NCBI RefSeq assembly: GCF_023015625.1
Contig: NZ_JALKAH010000001.1
Location: 992,001 to 1,056,000, forward strand
DNA from: Yoonia sp. F2084L
Lineage (GTDB): Bacteria; Pseudomonadota; Alphaproteobacteria; Rhodobacterales; Rhodobacteraceae
Direction of reading: 5' to 3'
Length of the DNA stretch: 64,000 nucleotides
Of this stretch, positions 32,212 to 41,565 are shown piece after piece (positions within the stretch are counted from its first letter, which is position 1; each line of letters begins with the position of its first letter). The position numbers were made by a program, and so were the translations under genes. Under the pieces are notes generated by a model that did not search any database, was not told where the DNA came from, and worked only from the letters and a program-made list of their open reading frames with translations.

Positions 32212-32997
32212 TTAAGACTTTGACGTGGCGTCCCATCGGGGCTTTCGCCGCTCAAAGAAGGCAGAAATGCCTTCTTCTGCCTCGTCGCCCTCCCATTGTG
32301 CGATCAGCGCATCAATCGAACGCGCCACCACCGAATCGTCGATTGTCGGCCCAAGACTGCGCGCAAAGCGTTTTGCCGCAGCCACCGCGCCCGGTGCGCA
32401 TTTGAGGTAGGGGGTGACCTCCGCCTCAACCGCAGCGTCCAGATCAGCCTCGGGAACTTCCTTGGCGACGATGCCCAGCGTTGCGGCCTCCGTGGCATCA
32501 AAGATGCGCCCGGACATAAACACGCGCCGCGCATGTGCCTCTCCCATGCGTCCCAGAACGTAGGGGCCGATAGTGGCCGGGATCAAACCTAGCTTAGTCT
32601 CGGTCAGGCCGAATTTGGCGTGATCGGCAGCGATGGCTGTATCGCAAACGCAAGCCATCCCGATCCCACCGCCAAACGCATTGCCTTGGATGCGCCCGAT
32701 AACCGGTTGTGGCAGGCTATTGATCGCGCCCAGCATCTGCGCAATAGATTGCGCTGCGGCCCGTTTCATGGCCGCGTCACCGGCCATCTGATCCTGCATC
32801 CATGACAGATCGCCACCGGCACAAAACGACGGGCCCTGCCCTGTCAAAACCACGACGCGAATGGTTTTATCGGCTGCAATCTGCTCTGCGGCAGCACGCA
32901 GCGCGTCAATCAAAGCTTGCGACAAGGCGTTGTGCTTGTCCGGCCGCGCCAGTGACAGTGTTGCGACACCGCGCGCATCAACGGTCAGATCAATCAT
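32212..32997 (-). CDS. liuC: Enoyl-CoA hydratase/isomerase, probable methylglutaconyl-CoA hydratase
   Basis: A 261-residue crotonase-family enzyme. Seen: LARPDKHNALSQALIDAL, the oxyanion block GQGPSFCAGGDLSWMQ and QGNAFGGGIGMACVCDTAIA with the catalytic Glu region GLTETKLGLIPATIGPYVL. Sequence alone gives crotonase family; the position after HMG-CoA lyase in a leucine cluster makes 3-methylglutaconyl-CoA hydratase the likely role. It is coupled to the lyase by four bases. Confidence 0.88.
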   Translation of the reverse strand: MIDLTVDARGVATLSLARPDKHNALSQALIDALRAAAEQIAADKTIRVVVLTGQGPSFCAGGDLSWMQDQMAGDAAMKRAAAQSIAQMLGAINSLPQPVIGRIQGNAFGGGIGMACVCDTAIAADHAKFGLTETKLGLIPATIGPYVLGRMGEAHARRVFMSGRIFDATEAATLGIVAKEVPEADLDAAVEAEVTPYLKCAPGAVAAAKRFARSLGPTIDDSVVARSIDALIAQWEGDEAEEGISAFFERRKPRWDATSKS

Positions 32998-33854
32998 CGC
33001 ATTCCCTTTGCCATTTCGGCCGCCTGCGCAATTACCGCGGGGTCCACGCCGGTTTCAAATCCACGCTGGTCTAGAAGCTCCAGCACCGCCTCGGTCGCCA
33101 CATTCCCCGGCGCGCCGGGGGCATAAGGACAGCCGCCCAAACCACCGACTGCACTGTCAAAGGCACGCAGCCCCAGATCAAGGGATACGTCAATATTCGC
33201 CAATGCCTGCCCGCCGGTATCATGGAAATGTCCGGCTAGCTCGGCGGCAGGTACCACTGCCAACACTGCCTCTAACATGGCCCCGACACGGTCCGGTGTG
33301 CCTTTGCCAATGGTATCGCCCAATGAGATCGGCATCGGTGCGACCTGTCGTAGCAACGCCACGGCATCTGCAACCTGTTCCGGGGCTGTGGGTCCATCAA
33401 AAGGACAATCAGTGACACAGGACACATAGCCACGAACAGCCACACCAGCTTCGGCAGCGGCCGCGACAACCGGACGCAAACGGGCCACAGACTCAGAAAC
33501 GGAACAGTTCAAATTGTTCTGTGAAAACCCTTCAGAGGCGGAAATGAAAACAGCAATATCAGGCAAGAAATGCAACCGACGGGCGGCCAGATACCCTTCC
33601 CAGCCGCGCATATTTGGCACCAGAACAGCATATCGCACCCCCGCAACAGGCGTCAGCTGCGCCAAGACCTGATCAGTATCGGCCATCTGCGGCACCCATT
33701 TGGGGCTGACAAAGCTGCCCACCTCAATATCGCGCAGGCCAGACCGGCTGAGCAGATCAATCAGCGCCACCTTGCGGGCGACAGAAATCACCCCCGGTTC
33801 ATTCTGCAATCCATCGCGCGGGCCAACCTCGTGGATACGCACCGTCTCAGCCAT
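32994..33854 (-). CDS. mvaB: Hydroxymethylglutaryl-CoA lyase
   Basis: A 286-residue TIM-barrel enzyme splitting HMG-CoA into acetoacetate and acetyl-CoA, the last step of leucine breakdown. Seen: HEVGPRDGLQNEPGVI, EVGSFVSPKWVPQMADT, ELAGHFHDTGGQALANI (metal-binding His pair) and the C-terminal signature GGLGGCPYAPGAPGNVATE with the catalytic Cys. A repeat element immediately upstream provides its Shine-Dalgarno-like GAGAAG. Confidence 0.95.
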   Translation of the reverse strand: MAETVRIHEVGPRDGLQNEPGVISVARKVALIDLLSRSGLRDIEVGSFVSPKWVPQMADTDQVLAQLTPVAGVRYAVLVPNMRGWEGYLAARRLHFLPDIAVFISASEGFSQNNLNCSVSESVARLRPVVAAAAEAGVAVRGYVSCVTDCPFDGPTAPEQVADAVALLRQVAPMPISLGDTIGKGTPDRVGAMLEAVLAVVPAAELAGHFHDTGGQALANIDVSLDLGLRAFDSAVGGLGGCPYAPGAPGNVATEAVLELLDQRGFETGVDPAVIAQAAEMAKGMR

Positions 33855-33861
33855 CGGCCCT

Positions 33862-33917
33862 GCTTCTCATGTTCAAAAATACCTCGGGGGAGGCCGCAGG
33901 CCGGGGGCAGCGCCCCA
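33862..33917 (-). repeat. Rhodobacteraceae-type intergenic repeat with two hairpins
   Basis: Read on the minus strand the element has a hairpin GGGGCGCTGCCCC, a second hairpin GGCCTGCGGCC, then TCCCCCGAGGTATTTTTGAAC. I recall this string pattern as a common intergenic element in Rhodobacteraceae genomes, often found after genes. Here it fills most of the 78-base gap between the GST and the HMG-CoA lyase genes. I see only this copy in the window. Confidence 0.55.
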
Positions 33918-33932
33918 ACAAGATCAAGCCAT

Positions 33933-34583
33933 TCATTTCGCCACCTCCCAAGGTGGGTAAAACGCGCGGGCATAGAGCCCCGGCCCCTCGGGCAAGGCGC
34001 GCAGATAGCCAGGCCGCGCTTGCATCCGCGCAAACCATGCAGCCACACGCGGCAAATCATCCAGCGCCACAAAATGCCGCGCCATATAAACGGCCTGCCC
34101 CACACCAATGTCGGCAGCCGAAAAATCAGACAGCAGATAGTCACCTTCCAAACGTGCCTCGATGGTGCCAAGGGTCTTGGCCAGACGTTTAGCCTCCAAC
34201 TGCATCACAATGGGCGAGCGCATCGTGTCATCATAAAGCGCCACATGTTGCTGGGTTAATGCCGCCGTATGTTGTGATATCGTCTCGGCGAAATGGATCC
34301 AGTTGAGCCACATCGGGCGCTCCGCGTGACTTGGGTCTCGACCCAAGCCCGCCTGCGGGAAAAGCTCGCACAGGTATTCGGCAATGGCCCCGCTTTCGGT
34401 CAGCACCACCCCGTCGATTTCCAGCGTCGGCACCCGCCCTGTGGGGTTCAGCGACCGGTAGGGTTCTTCGCGCAGGGTTTTGTCGAAAGGGTATTCCACA
34501 ACGTCAAAGTCAACGCCCAGCTCATGCAATAACCACAGGCTGCGCATGGACCGTGTTTGCGGGCAATGGTGCAAACGGATCAT
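33933..34583 (-). CDS. Glutathione S-transferase family protein
   Basis: A 216-residue GST with an N-terminal thioredoxin-like domain (HHCPQTRSMRSLWLLHEL, then PTGRVPTLEIDGVVLTESGA with the cis-Pro and ES glutathione site) and an alpha-helical C-terminal domain (LLSDFSAADIGVGQA). The active residue near the N terminus is a Ser in the CPQTRSMR segment rather than Tyr. It overlaps the carboxylase alpha subunit stop by four bases. Its role in leucine degradation, if any, is unknown. Confidence 0.9.
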   Translation of the reverse strand: MIRLHHCPQTRSMRSLWLLHELGVDFDVVEYPFDKTLREEPYRSLNPTGRVPTLEIDGVVLTESGAIAEYLCELFPQAGLGRDPSHAERPMWLNWIHFAETISQHTAALTQQHVALYDDTMRSPIVMQLEAKRLAKTLGTIEARLEGDYLLSDFSAADIGVGQAVYMARHFVALDDLPRVAAWFARMQARPGYLRALPEGPGLYARAFYPPWEVAK

Positions 34584-36490
34584 GTTTCGTCCTCCAGACG
34601 GACCATCAAAGCACCTGCGGTCACCTGATCCCCTGTTGCCACGGTCACATCTGCAATGACGCCGGCACGGGGCGCGCGCAGGACATGCTCCATTTTCATT
34701 GCTTCCAGCACCACTAGACGATCCCCCTCTGCCACCGTTTGCCCGACTGCAATGGCGACAGCACGGACCAGCCCCGGCATCGGAGCCAACACTGTGTCGC
34801 CACCCATTGCCGTTCCAGCCCGCGCCAATGGGTCCACGATTTCAAAGGTGAAATTTTCACTGCCGAAAACGGTGACGTGTCCGCCGTGCAGGATTGCGTG
34901 CAAACCCCAATGCCCGGCACGGCGATGTAGGCGCACCGCGGCATCTTCGATCTGCACCACACAGTCCGTGGCGGATTGAACAGTCAGAAAAGCAACCGTT
35001 TCGTCGTCGCCATCACGCAATGCGATCCACCGTTGCAAGGGCTGCCAAAGCGTAAAGCCTGTCAGTGGCTCATCGCCAAACTGAGCGGCTGTTGCAGCGG
35101 CAACCGCAAGATCATGTGGCGTCGGTGACGGTTTTGCACAGAGCGTTTCGCTGTGCCTTGCGATCAGCCCTGTATCCACGTCACCCGACACAAAATCAGC
35201 CGCACGCGCCAAGCGCCGCAAGAACCCAAGGTTTGTCACGGTCCCCGCCACCTGCGTCGCATCCAAAGCTGCTGACAGCGACTGCAGGGCGCGCGCGCGG
35301 TCCGGGCCATGCACGGTGACCTTGGCGATCATCGGATCATACCAAGGCGAGATTTCATCTCCGGCACTCACCCCGCTGTCAATGCGGGCATCGGGTGGAA
35401 ATGACAGATGATCAATCATCCCGGTCGCTGGCAAAAACCCGGCAGGCACGTCCTCCGCGTAAAGCCGCGCTTCAAACGCATGACCGTTGATGGCAAGGTC
35501 TTCCTGTCGCGCAGGCAGTGGCTCACCCGCCGCCACGCGCAACTGCCATTCCACCAGATCAACACCCGTGATCGCCTCGGTCACCGGATGTTCGACTTGC
35601 AACCGCGTGTTCATTTCCATGAACCAGAACCCGTCGGCGCGTAGCCCGTCGCTGCCATCGACGATAAACTCAATCGTGCCCGCACCCGCATAGCCAATGG
35701 CCTTGGCCGCTGTCACCGCCGCATCGCCCATCGCTTTGCGCACATCATCCGTCATCCCCGGCGCTGGCGCTTCTTCGATCACCTTTTGATGGCGGCGCTG
35801 CAGCGAACAATCCCGCTCAAACAGATGCACGGCATCTTTGCCATCCCCAAAGACCTGCACCTCGATGTGACGCGGGCTTTGGACGTATTTCTCGATCAGC
35901 ACATCGGCGTTGCCAAAGGCGGTGCGCGCCTCCGCCTGGGCGGAGGCCAGATTTTCCAGAAAATCTGGCGCCCTCTCAACCAGCCGCATCCCCTTGCCGC
36001 CACCACCGGCGACGGCCTTGATCAAGACGGGATAACCGATTTCATCCGCCTTGCCCGCCAGAAACGCCGCGTCCTGGTTGGCACCATGATAGCCGGGCAC
36101 CACCGGCACACCCGCCTTTTCCATCAGCGCCTTGGCTGCATCTTTCAGCCCCATCGCACGGATCGCATCCGCCGAAGGCCCGATAAAGGTTAGCCCCGCC
36201 TCTTCAACATCGGCGACAAAATCGGGGTTTTCGGACAAGAACCCATAGCCGGGATGGATCGCCTGCGCACCGGTATCCAACGCCGCCTGAATGATCAGAT
36301 CACCGCGCAAATAGCTATCAGCAACAGGGGCCGGACCAAGACGCACGGCCTCATCCGCCATCGCGACGTGCAGAGCCTGCGCATCGGCATCGGAATAGAC
36401 AGCAACCGTGCGAACCCCCATCGCGCGGGCGGTCTGGATGACACGGCACGCAATCTCGCCTCGATTTGCAATCAGGATTTTTGAGAACAT
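34580..36490 (-). CDS. liuD: Methylcrotonyl-CoA carboxylase biotin-containing alpha subunit
   Basis: A 636-residue enzyme. N-terminal biotin carboxylase (MFSKILIANRGEIACRVI, GGGGKGMRLV ATP-grasp loop, MEMNTRLQVEHPVTE) and a C-terminal biotinyl domain with VVLEAMKMEHVL, where the Lys is biotinylated (probably by BirA encoded in this window). The start at 36490 is chosen by conservation; an ATG at 36496 overlapping the beta-subunit stop as TGATG is equally plausible. The partner is the adjacent carboxyltransferase. The sequence alone does not fully separate it from other acyl-CoA carboxylases; the cluster does. Confidence 0.94.
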   Translation of the reverse strand: MFSKILIANRGEIACRVIQTARAMGVRTVAVYSDADAQALHVAMADEAVRLGPAPVADSYLRGDLIIQAALDTGAQAIHPGYGFLSENPDFVADVEEAGLTFIGPSADAIRAMGLKDAAKALMEKAGVPVVPGYHGANQDAAFLAGKADEIGYPVLIKAVAGGGGKGMRLVERAPDFLENLASAQAEARTAFGNADVLIEKYVQSPRHIEVQVFGDGKDAVHLFERDCSLQRRHQKVIEEAPAPGMTDDVRKAMGDAAVTAAKAIGYAGAGTIEFIVDGSDGLRADGFWFMEMNTRLQVEHPVTEAITGVDLVEWQLRVAAGEPLPARQEDLAINGHAFEARLYAEDVPAGFLPATGMIDHLSFPPDARIDSGVSAGDEISPWYDPMIAKVTVHGPDRARALQSLSAALDATQVAGTVTNLGFLRRLARAADFVSGDVDTGLIARHSETLCAKPSPTPHDLAVAAATAAQFGDEPLTGFTLWQPLQRWIALRDGDDETVAFLTVQSATDCVVQIEDAAVRLHRRAGHWGLHAILHGGHVTVFGSENFTFEIVDPLARAGTAMGGDTVLAPMPGLVRAVAIAVGQTVAEGDRLVVLEAMKMEHVLRAPRAGVIADVTVATGDQVTAGALMVRLEDET

Positions 36491-36495
36491 CGCCA

Positions 36496-38058
36496 TCACA
36501 TCCGGAACACGCCAAAGCGTGTCTCCTCAATCGGTGCATTCATGGATGCGGCAAGCGACAGCGCCAGCACCTCACGGCTTTTGCGCGGGTCGATGATGCC
36601 GTCGTCCCACAGCCGTGAACTGGCATAAAGCGGGTGGGATTGTTCGGTGAACATATCAATGGTCGGCTGTTTGAAGGCCGCTTCGTCTTCGGCGGACCAG
36701 CTTTCGCCTGCGCGTTCGATCGCGTCCCGCTTAACTGTCGCCAGCACACCAGCGGCCTGTTCGCCGCCCATCACCGATATGCGCGACGTGGGCCATGACC
36801 ACATGAAGTTCGGGCTGTAAGCTCTTCCTGACATGCCATAATTACCGGCACCAAAAGACCCACCGACGACCATCGTGATCTTGGGCACCTTCGTTGTGGC
36901 CACCGCAGTGACCATCTTGGCCCCGTGCCGCGCGATCCCTTCGTTTTCGTATTTCTGGCCGACCATGAAGCCGGTGATGTTTTGCAGGAACACCAGCGGG
37001 ATTTTGCGCTGGCTGCACAGTTCGACGAAATGCGCGCCCTTCTGTGCACTTTCCGAAAACAGCACCCCATTGTTCGCGATAATCCCACAGGGCCAGCCGT
37101 CAATATGAGCAAAGCCGCAGACCAGCGTTTCACCAAAACGCGCTTTGAATTCATCAAAGCGAGACCCGTCCACGATGCGCTGGATCACCTCGCGGATGTC
37201 GTAGGGCGTGCGCAGATCGGCGGGGACCACATCGAAGAGGGTATCAGGCTCAAGCGCAGGAGCTTCAGGCGGTAACCTATTCGCTTGCAATGATTTATCC
37301 AGATTACAGGACGCTACGGCTTGCCGCGCCAAGGCCAGTGCATGCGTATCATCCTCTGCCAAATAATCCGCTACGCCAGACAGGCGCGTATGCACATCAC
37401 CGCCGCCGAGGTCTTCTGATGACACGATCTCTCCTGTCGCCGCTTTCACCAGCGGAGGGCCCGCCAGAAAAATCGTGCCTTGCTCTTTTACGATAATCGA
37501 CACATCGGCCATGGCGGGCACATAAGCCCCGCCAGCCGTGCATGATCCCATCACAACCGCGATCTGAGGGATGCCCTTGGCGGACATCTGCGCTTGGTTG
37601 TAGAAAATCCGGCCAAAGTGATCGCGATCGGGGAACACCTCGTCCTGATTGGGCAGGTTCGCACCACCTGAATCCACCAGATAGACGCAAGGCAGATGAC
37701 AGGCCTCTGCAATCTCTTGGGCGCGCAGGTGTTTCTTGACGGTCATCGGGTAGTAGGTGCCGCCTTTGACGGTAGCATCGTTGCAGACGACCATAACGTC
37801 GTGGCCATTCACACGGCCGACGCCCGCAATGACCCCTGCGCATGGGGCGGCACCATCATAAAGGCCGTGGGCGGCGGTCGCGCCCACCTCCAGAAACGGG
37901 CTTCCGGGGTCGAGCAATCCTGCGACGCGATCACGCGGCAGCATCTTGCCGCGGCTGACGTGGCGTGCGCGGGATTTCTCGCCGCCACCTTGTGCTGCCG
38001 CAGCCGCAGCCTGCGCGACCTCATTCAAAGCCGCCAGATGTTGTTTGCGATCACTCAT
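36496..38058 (-). CDS. liuB: Methylcrotonyl-CoA carboxylase carboxyltransferase beta subunit
   Basis: A 520-residue crotonase-fold carboxyltransferase. Seen: [77 protein letters not shown] and the C-terminal [41 protein letters not shown]. The GGxNLPxQ and GNYGMxGRAY blocks are those of MCC/geranyl-CoA carboxylases rather than propionyl-CoA carboxylases. It directly precedes the alpha subunit. Confidence 0.95.
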   Translation of the reverse strand: MSDRKQHLAALNEVAQAAAAAAQGGGEKSRARHVSRGKMLPRDRVAGLLDPGSPFLEVGATAAHGLYDGAAPCAGVIAGVGRVNGHDVMVVCNDATVKGGTYYPMTVKKHLRAQEIAEACHLPCVYLVDSGGANLPNQDEVFPDRDHFGRIFYNQAQMSAKGIPQIAVVMGSCTAGGAYVPAMADVSIIVKEQGTIFLAGPPLVKAATGEIVSSEDLGGGDVHTRLSGVADYLAEDDTHALALARQAVASCNLDKSLQANRLPPEAPALEPDTLFDVVPADLRTPYDIREVIQRIVDGSRFDEFKARFGETLVCGFAHIDGWPCGIIANNGVLFSESAQKGAHFVELCSQRKIPLVFLQNITGFMVGQKYENEGIARHGAKMVTAVATTKVPKITMVVGGSFGAGNYGMSGRAYSPNFMWSWPTSRISVMGGEQAAGVLATVKRDAIERAGESWSAEDEAAFKQPTIDMFTEQSHPLYASSRLWDDGIIDPRKSREVLALSLAASMNAPIEETRFGVFRM

Positions 38059-38142
38059 TCTTCATCTTGCTCCATGCAGAGTCCTGCGCCTGAACGGGGC
38101 TCGCGCCGATCAACGCCAGCACGCGTGTCATGCACAATACGG

Positions 38143-38436
38143 TCATGCCCCCGGCTCTGTCGGTGGGGGCAAGGCTTCGCCGCGGGGACCAACAAAATAG
38201 GTCGTGGTCAAACCCGACGGATTGGCGCAACTGACGACCATGCGCACCGCCGGATCAGGATGCGGGGTGGCCGCGCAATCGGTCGGGGCTGCCCCGCTGG
38301 GTGCGGTTTTCATATAGGCGGCAGCGTAGCGGTTGATGATATCGGTTTCGGACGGCACCTTGCCCCATTGCAGGCCAAGGTAGGCTGCAAAGGCGATGAG
38401 GGCCGCGAGGGGGAGGAAGAAATAGGCGCGTTTCAT
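38143..38436 (-). CDS. Small membrane-anchored protein, unknown
   Basis: A 97-residue protein with one N-terminal membrane anchor or signal (YFFLPLAALIAFAAYLGLQW) and a short periplasmic part with two Cys (TDCAATPHP, VVSCANPSG). Ends Pro-rich. It overlaps the LprI-like gene stop by four bases, so the two form a pair. Pattern not recognised. It lies within the leucine cluster without obvious metabolic link. Confidence 0.65.
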   Translation of the reverse strand: MKRAYFFLPLAALIAFAAYLGLQWGKVPSETDIINRYAAAYMKTAPSGAAPTDCAATPHPDPAVRMVVSCANPSGLTTTYFVGPRGEALPPPTEPGA

Positions 38437-38936
38437 TGTATCGGTGCCCTGTACTGCTCAAGCTCCAAAACCCGTTCAGCCGTCATGCGCATGTTGCACA
38501 TTGCTCCTGCAACCTGTCGTAAAGATCCCGCGCCATACCGACCATAGGACATAGTGCAGTTGGCATCGCGAAAAGCGATCCAAGCCCTTTGGGCGTTCAG
38601 GACTTGCTCTTGACGGACGGCATACTCAGGGAAGTTTGAAAGATCACTTTCATCCCGCTCCAACGCAAATTTCTTCACCAACTGATATTCTTGATTAAGC
38701 AAGAAGTCCCAAACACCAGCTTCATCCGACAGGCAGAACATCATGCCAACTGTACTGTAGCCATTTGCCTCTTGCTCCATACAGGTATTCGCAGCGTCAC
38801 CAATACAGTCGTCAGATCCGTTTGCGGCGGTTGCGGCTGCGTAACAATCATGCACGGCGCTTTCATAGGGCCAGCTTTCTTGTGCCACGGCGGACGTGGC
38901 GAGCAGTAACGCAGCCAGTCCGCAAAGACGACTCAT
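38433..38936 (-). CDS. Lysozyme inhibitor LprI-like (DUF1311) periplasmic protein
   Basis: A 167-residue protein with signal peptide MSRLCGLAALLLATSAVAQ. The mature part has the DUF1311 pattern: paired Cys (HDCYAAA, DDCIGDAANTCMEQE), the helical segment QEQVLNAQRAWIAFRDANC and a final Cys in GAMCNMRMTAERVLEL. LprI in mycobacteria inhibits lysozyme, but most DUF1311 proteins are untested. It is located between the isovaleryl-CoA dehydrogenase gene and the MCC genes, coupled to the 97-residue protein. Confidence 0.82.
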   Translation of the reverse strand: MSRLCGLAALLLATSAVAQESWPYESAVHDCYAAATAANGSDDCIGDAANTCMEQEANGYSTVGMMFCLSDEAGVWDFLLNQEYQLVKKFALERDESDLSNFPEYAVRQEQVLNAQRAWIAFRDANCTMSYGRYGAGSLRQVAGAMCNMRMTAERVLELEQYRAPIQ

Positions 38937-39015
38937 CCAGCCGCCTCCCGCGTTTCTCGCTCAGCGCCGCACCGATCTGCCATCGCCACTGCACCTTTTT
39001 GTTCGACAGGCACCC

Positions 39016-40179
39016 TCACCCCATCGCCCCCATCATCTCACGACCCACCAGCATCCGTCTGATCTCTGACGTCCCTGCCCCGATTTCCATCAGCTTGGCG
39101 TCCCGGAACAAACGAGCCACGGGCGCGTCGTTCAGGAAACCGGCCCCACCCATCGCCTGTACCGCTTGGTGCGCCTGTTTCATTGCTTCTTCCGAGGCAT
39201 AAAGGCAGCAGGCAGCCGCATCTTGTCGGGTCACAGTCCCCCGGTCACAGGCCTTCGCCACCTCATACACATAGGCACGCGCTGAATTCATTGCCGTGTA
39301 CATATCCGCGATTTTGCCTTGCATCAGTTGGAAGTTCCCGATGGGTTCGCCGAATTGTTTGCGGGTGCTGACATAGGGCATCACCTCGTCTAGGCAGGCC
39401 GCCATGATCCCAAGGCCGATGCCCGCCAGCACAACGCGCTCATAGTCGAGGCCAGACATCAGAACGCGGACACCTTTACCCTCTTCGCCCAGAACGTTCT
39501 CAAACGGCACCTGCACATCGTCAAAGATCAGCTCGGCCGTGTTGGACCCCCGCATCCCCAGTTTGTCGAAATGGGGTGAGGTGGAAAACCCGGTCATTTC
39601 CTTTTCGATCAGGAAGGCGGTGATCCCTTGGGACCCCGCATCAGGGTCAGTCTTGGCATAAACCACCAGCGTATCGGCGTCGGGTCCGTTGGTAATCCAG
39701 TATTTATTGCCGTTCAGACGGTAATGATCGTTGCGCTTCTCGGCCCGCAGCGACATCGACACCACGTCGGACCCCGCCCCGGCCTCAGACATCGCCAGTG
39801 CGCCGACGTGTTCGCCGGATATCAGGCGCGGCAGGTATTTTGCTTTCTGTTCGTCAGAGCCATTCAACTTGATCTGGTTAACGCAAAGATTGGAATGTGC
39901 GCCGTAAGACAGGCTTATCGAAGCGCTCGCGCGGGCGATTTCTTCGATTGCGACCGTATGCGCGAGGTAGGACATGCCTGCCCCGCCGTATTCTTCATCA
40001 ACTGTGACGCCCAGAAGCCCGAGTTCACCCATTTCCGTCCAAAGCGCCGGGGGAAATGCGTTTGACTGATCAATCTCAGCCGCCATCGGTTTCACTCGCG
40101 TCTGCGCCCAGTCGTGCACCATATCGCGCAGGGCATTCACATCTTCACCCAAATCAAAGGTCATAGAGGCGTGAAACAT
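39016..40179 (-). CDS. liuA: Isovaleryl-CoA dehydrogenase
   Basis: A 387-residue FAD acyl-CoA dehydrogenase opening the leucine pathway (isovaleryl-CoA to 3-methylcrotonyl-CoA). Seen: [74 protein letters not shown], and the C-terminal [20 protein letters not shown] then [18 protein letters not shown]. Isovaleryl-specific calls rest on [18 protein letters not shown] plus the MCC neighbours. The start at 40179 has GGAG 8 bases upstream; an upstream in-frame Met was rejected. Confidence 0.94.
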   Translation of the reverse strand: MFHASMTFDLGEDVNALRDMVHDWAQTRVKPMAAEIDQSNAFPPALWTEMGELGLLGVTVDEEYGGAGMSYLAHTVAIEEIARASASISLSYGAHSNLCVNQIKLNGSDEQKAKYLPRLISGEHVGALAMSEAGAGSDVVSMSLRAEKRNDHYRLNGNKYWITNGPDADTLVVYAKTDPDAGSQGITAFLIEKEMTGFSTSPHFDKLGMRGSNTAELIFDDVQVPFENVLGEEGKGVRVLMSGLDYERVVLAGIGLGIMAACLDEVMPYVSTRKQFGEPIGNFQLMQGKIADMYTAMNSARAYVYEVAKACDRGTVTRQDAAACCLYASEEAMKQAHQAVQAMGGAGFLNDAPVARLFRDAKLMEIGAGTSEIRRMLVGREMMGAMG

Positions 40180-40192
40180 TGGTAGCTCCGCA

Positions 40193-40215
40193 TTAATTGA
40201 ACGCTTGTTCATTAA
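40193..40215 (-). promoter_or_regulatory. Candidate operator upstream of the isovaleryl-CoA dehydrogenase gene
   Basis: TGAAC-GCTT-GTTCA (40198-40211) is a perfect dyad, extended on both sides by TTAAT/TTAA with a one-base slip. It lies 14-36 bases upstream of the start codon, where a bound repressor would block the promoter or ribosome entry. Its form suits a TetR-type regulator. LiuQ (TetR) and LiuR (MerR) are known regulators of this pathway, but I cannot match their motifs from memory. Confidence 0.45.
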
Positions 40216-40292
40216 ATAAGCAGCCAAGAGGCCACCTGTCGAGTCATTTCTGCTTCAAGTACTTGCTGCAGGGCTACGCATTTTCGTGGCGT

Positions 40293-41498
40293 TTATTCTG
40301 CCGCGGCTTGACCCTGATAAGCAGCCGCCACCTCGGCCTGGATGATGCGGGCCAGCAACGCGCAGTCCTCAGGGCTGAAGGTCAGCGGCAGGCGCATGTC
40401 GATCACCCCGGCCAAGATACGGTCTGAAGCCGGCATCGGCGCGGACGGCGCATAGCGCCAGCTGTCGTAGCGCGAGGTGAAGCCCTTGGGCTCTGCCCCG
40501 CCAAACCACTTGAGCTCAACCCCGCGCGAGGCGCAACGGCCAAGTACGGTTTGGATCGCCTCTGGCTGCCAATCCAACAGCAGGAATTGAAAGGATGAGG
40601 CGACGAATTGTTCTTTCTCAGGCCGTGGGATCAGGTGCAGACCGGGCGTGTCAGACAGCCCCGTTTCCAGCACGCGATAACGTTCGTTCCAGCGCGCGGC
40701 CTGTGTCGCCAGATTGCGCAACTGCGGACGCAGGATCGCCGCACGCAGGTTGTCCATCCGGCCAGAGATATTGGGGGTCTCGTATTTGATCTTCGCAAAT
40801 GTCTCGACCGGCGGTGCCGCGCGGTGCTTTTCAAACAGCATATAGCTGCCCGACAGCATGATCGCGCGCGCCATATCCTCGGCCCCGTCACAGATCAGGA
40901 AGCCACCCTCGCCCGAGTTGATGTGTTTATAGGTCTGTGTCGAGTAGCAGCCAAACCGCCCCCAGCGCCCGCTGGGTACGCCGTTCCAGGCGGCCCCCAT
41001 CGTATGCGCACAATCCTCGATTACGGTCACACCCGCCGCGTCACACATCGCCATCAGCCGTTCCATATCGCAGATATGGCCACGCATGTGGCTCAGCAGC
41101 AGAACCTTGGCCTGATCCAGCTTTGCCGCCAGATCATCAAGGTCGATCACAAGATCCTCGGTCACGCCGACAAAGACGGGCACGCCGCCCACGGCCGCAA
41201 TCGCACCAGGCACCGGGGCCAGCGTAAAGGCGTTGGTCAACACCTTGTCACCATGTTGCACGCCCGATGCGCGCAAAGCTGTCGTCATTGCATAGCCGCC
41301 AGAGGCCACGGCGAGGCAGTATTTGGACCCGACCGAGGCCGCGAACTCCTCTTCCAGCAAAGCGGTTTCCGCGATTTCATCCCCGCTGGTGTTGTAGCGG
41401 TGCAAGCGGCCCGATTGCATCACGGCATTGGCTGCCGCGATCCCTTCTGCGGGGATTGGTTCTTGTTGGGTGAAGCTGCCGGTGAATATCTCTGTCAT
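40293..41498 (-). CDS. DegT/DnrJ/EryC1/StrS-type aminotransferase
   Basis: A 401-residue PLP enzyme of the sugar aminotransferase type. The PLP lysine is K191 in YSTQTYKHINSGEGGF, preceded by VIEDCAHTMGA with the cofactor Asp/His. Start ATG at 41498 (MTEIFTGSFTQQE) with GAGAA upstream; 22 upstream codons in frame were dropped. These enzymes usually aminate nucleotide-linked keto sugars for glycans, but no sugar genes are adjacent apart from glmU/glmS 1 kb away. Substrate unknown. Confidence 0.88.
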   Translation of the reverse strand: MTEIFTGSFTQQEPIPAEGIAAANAVMQSGRLHRYNTSGDEIAETALLEEEFAASVGSKYCLAVASGGYAMTTALRASGVQHGDKVLTNAFTLAPVPGAIAAVGGVPVFVGVTEDLVIDLDDLAAKLDQAKVLLLSHMRGHICDMERLMAMCDAAGVTVIEDCAHTMGAAWNGVPSGRWGRFGCYSTQTYKHINSGEGGFLICDGAEDMARAIMLSGSYMLFEKHRAAPPVETFAKIKYETPNISGRMDNLRAAILRPQLRNLATQAARWNERYRVLETGLSDTPGLHLIPRPEKEQFVASSFQFLLLDWQPEAIQTVLGRCASRGVELKWFGGAEPKGFTSRYDSWRYAPSAPMPASDRILAGVIDMRLPLTFSPEDCALLARIIQAEVAAAYQGQAAAE

Positions 41499-41565
41499 GG
41501 CGCTATTCTCTAGGCGCTTTTCGTCCGCGTCAAATGGCCACTTCGACCCAGGTGATAAGGCCAAT

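Noticed and set aside
33862-33917. CRISPR repeat or small mobile element
   Set aside because: Single copy in the window, no spacers, no target duplication; the pattern fits a known style of intergenic repeat.
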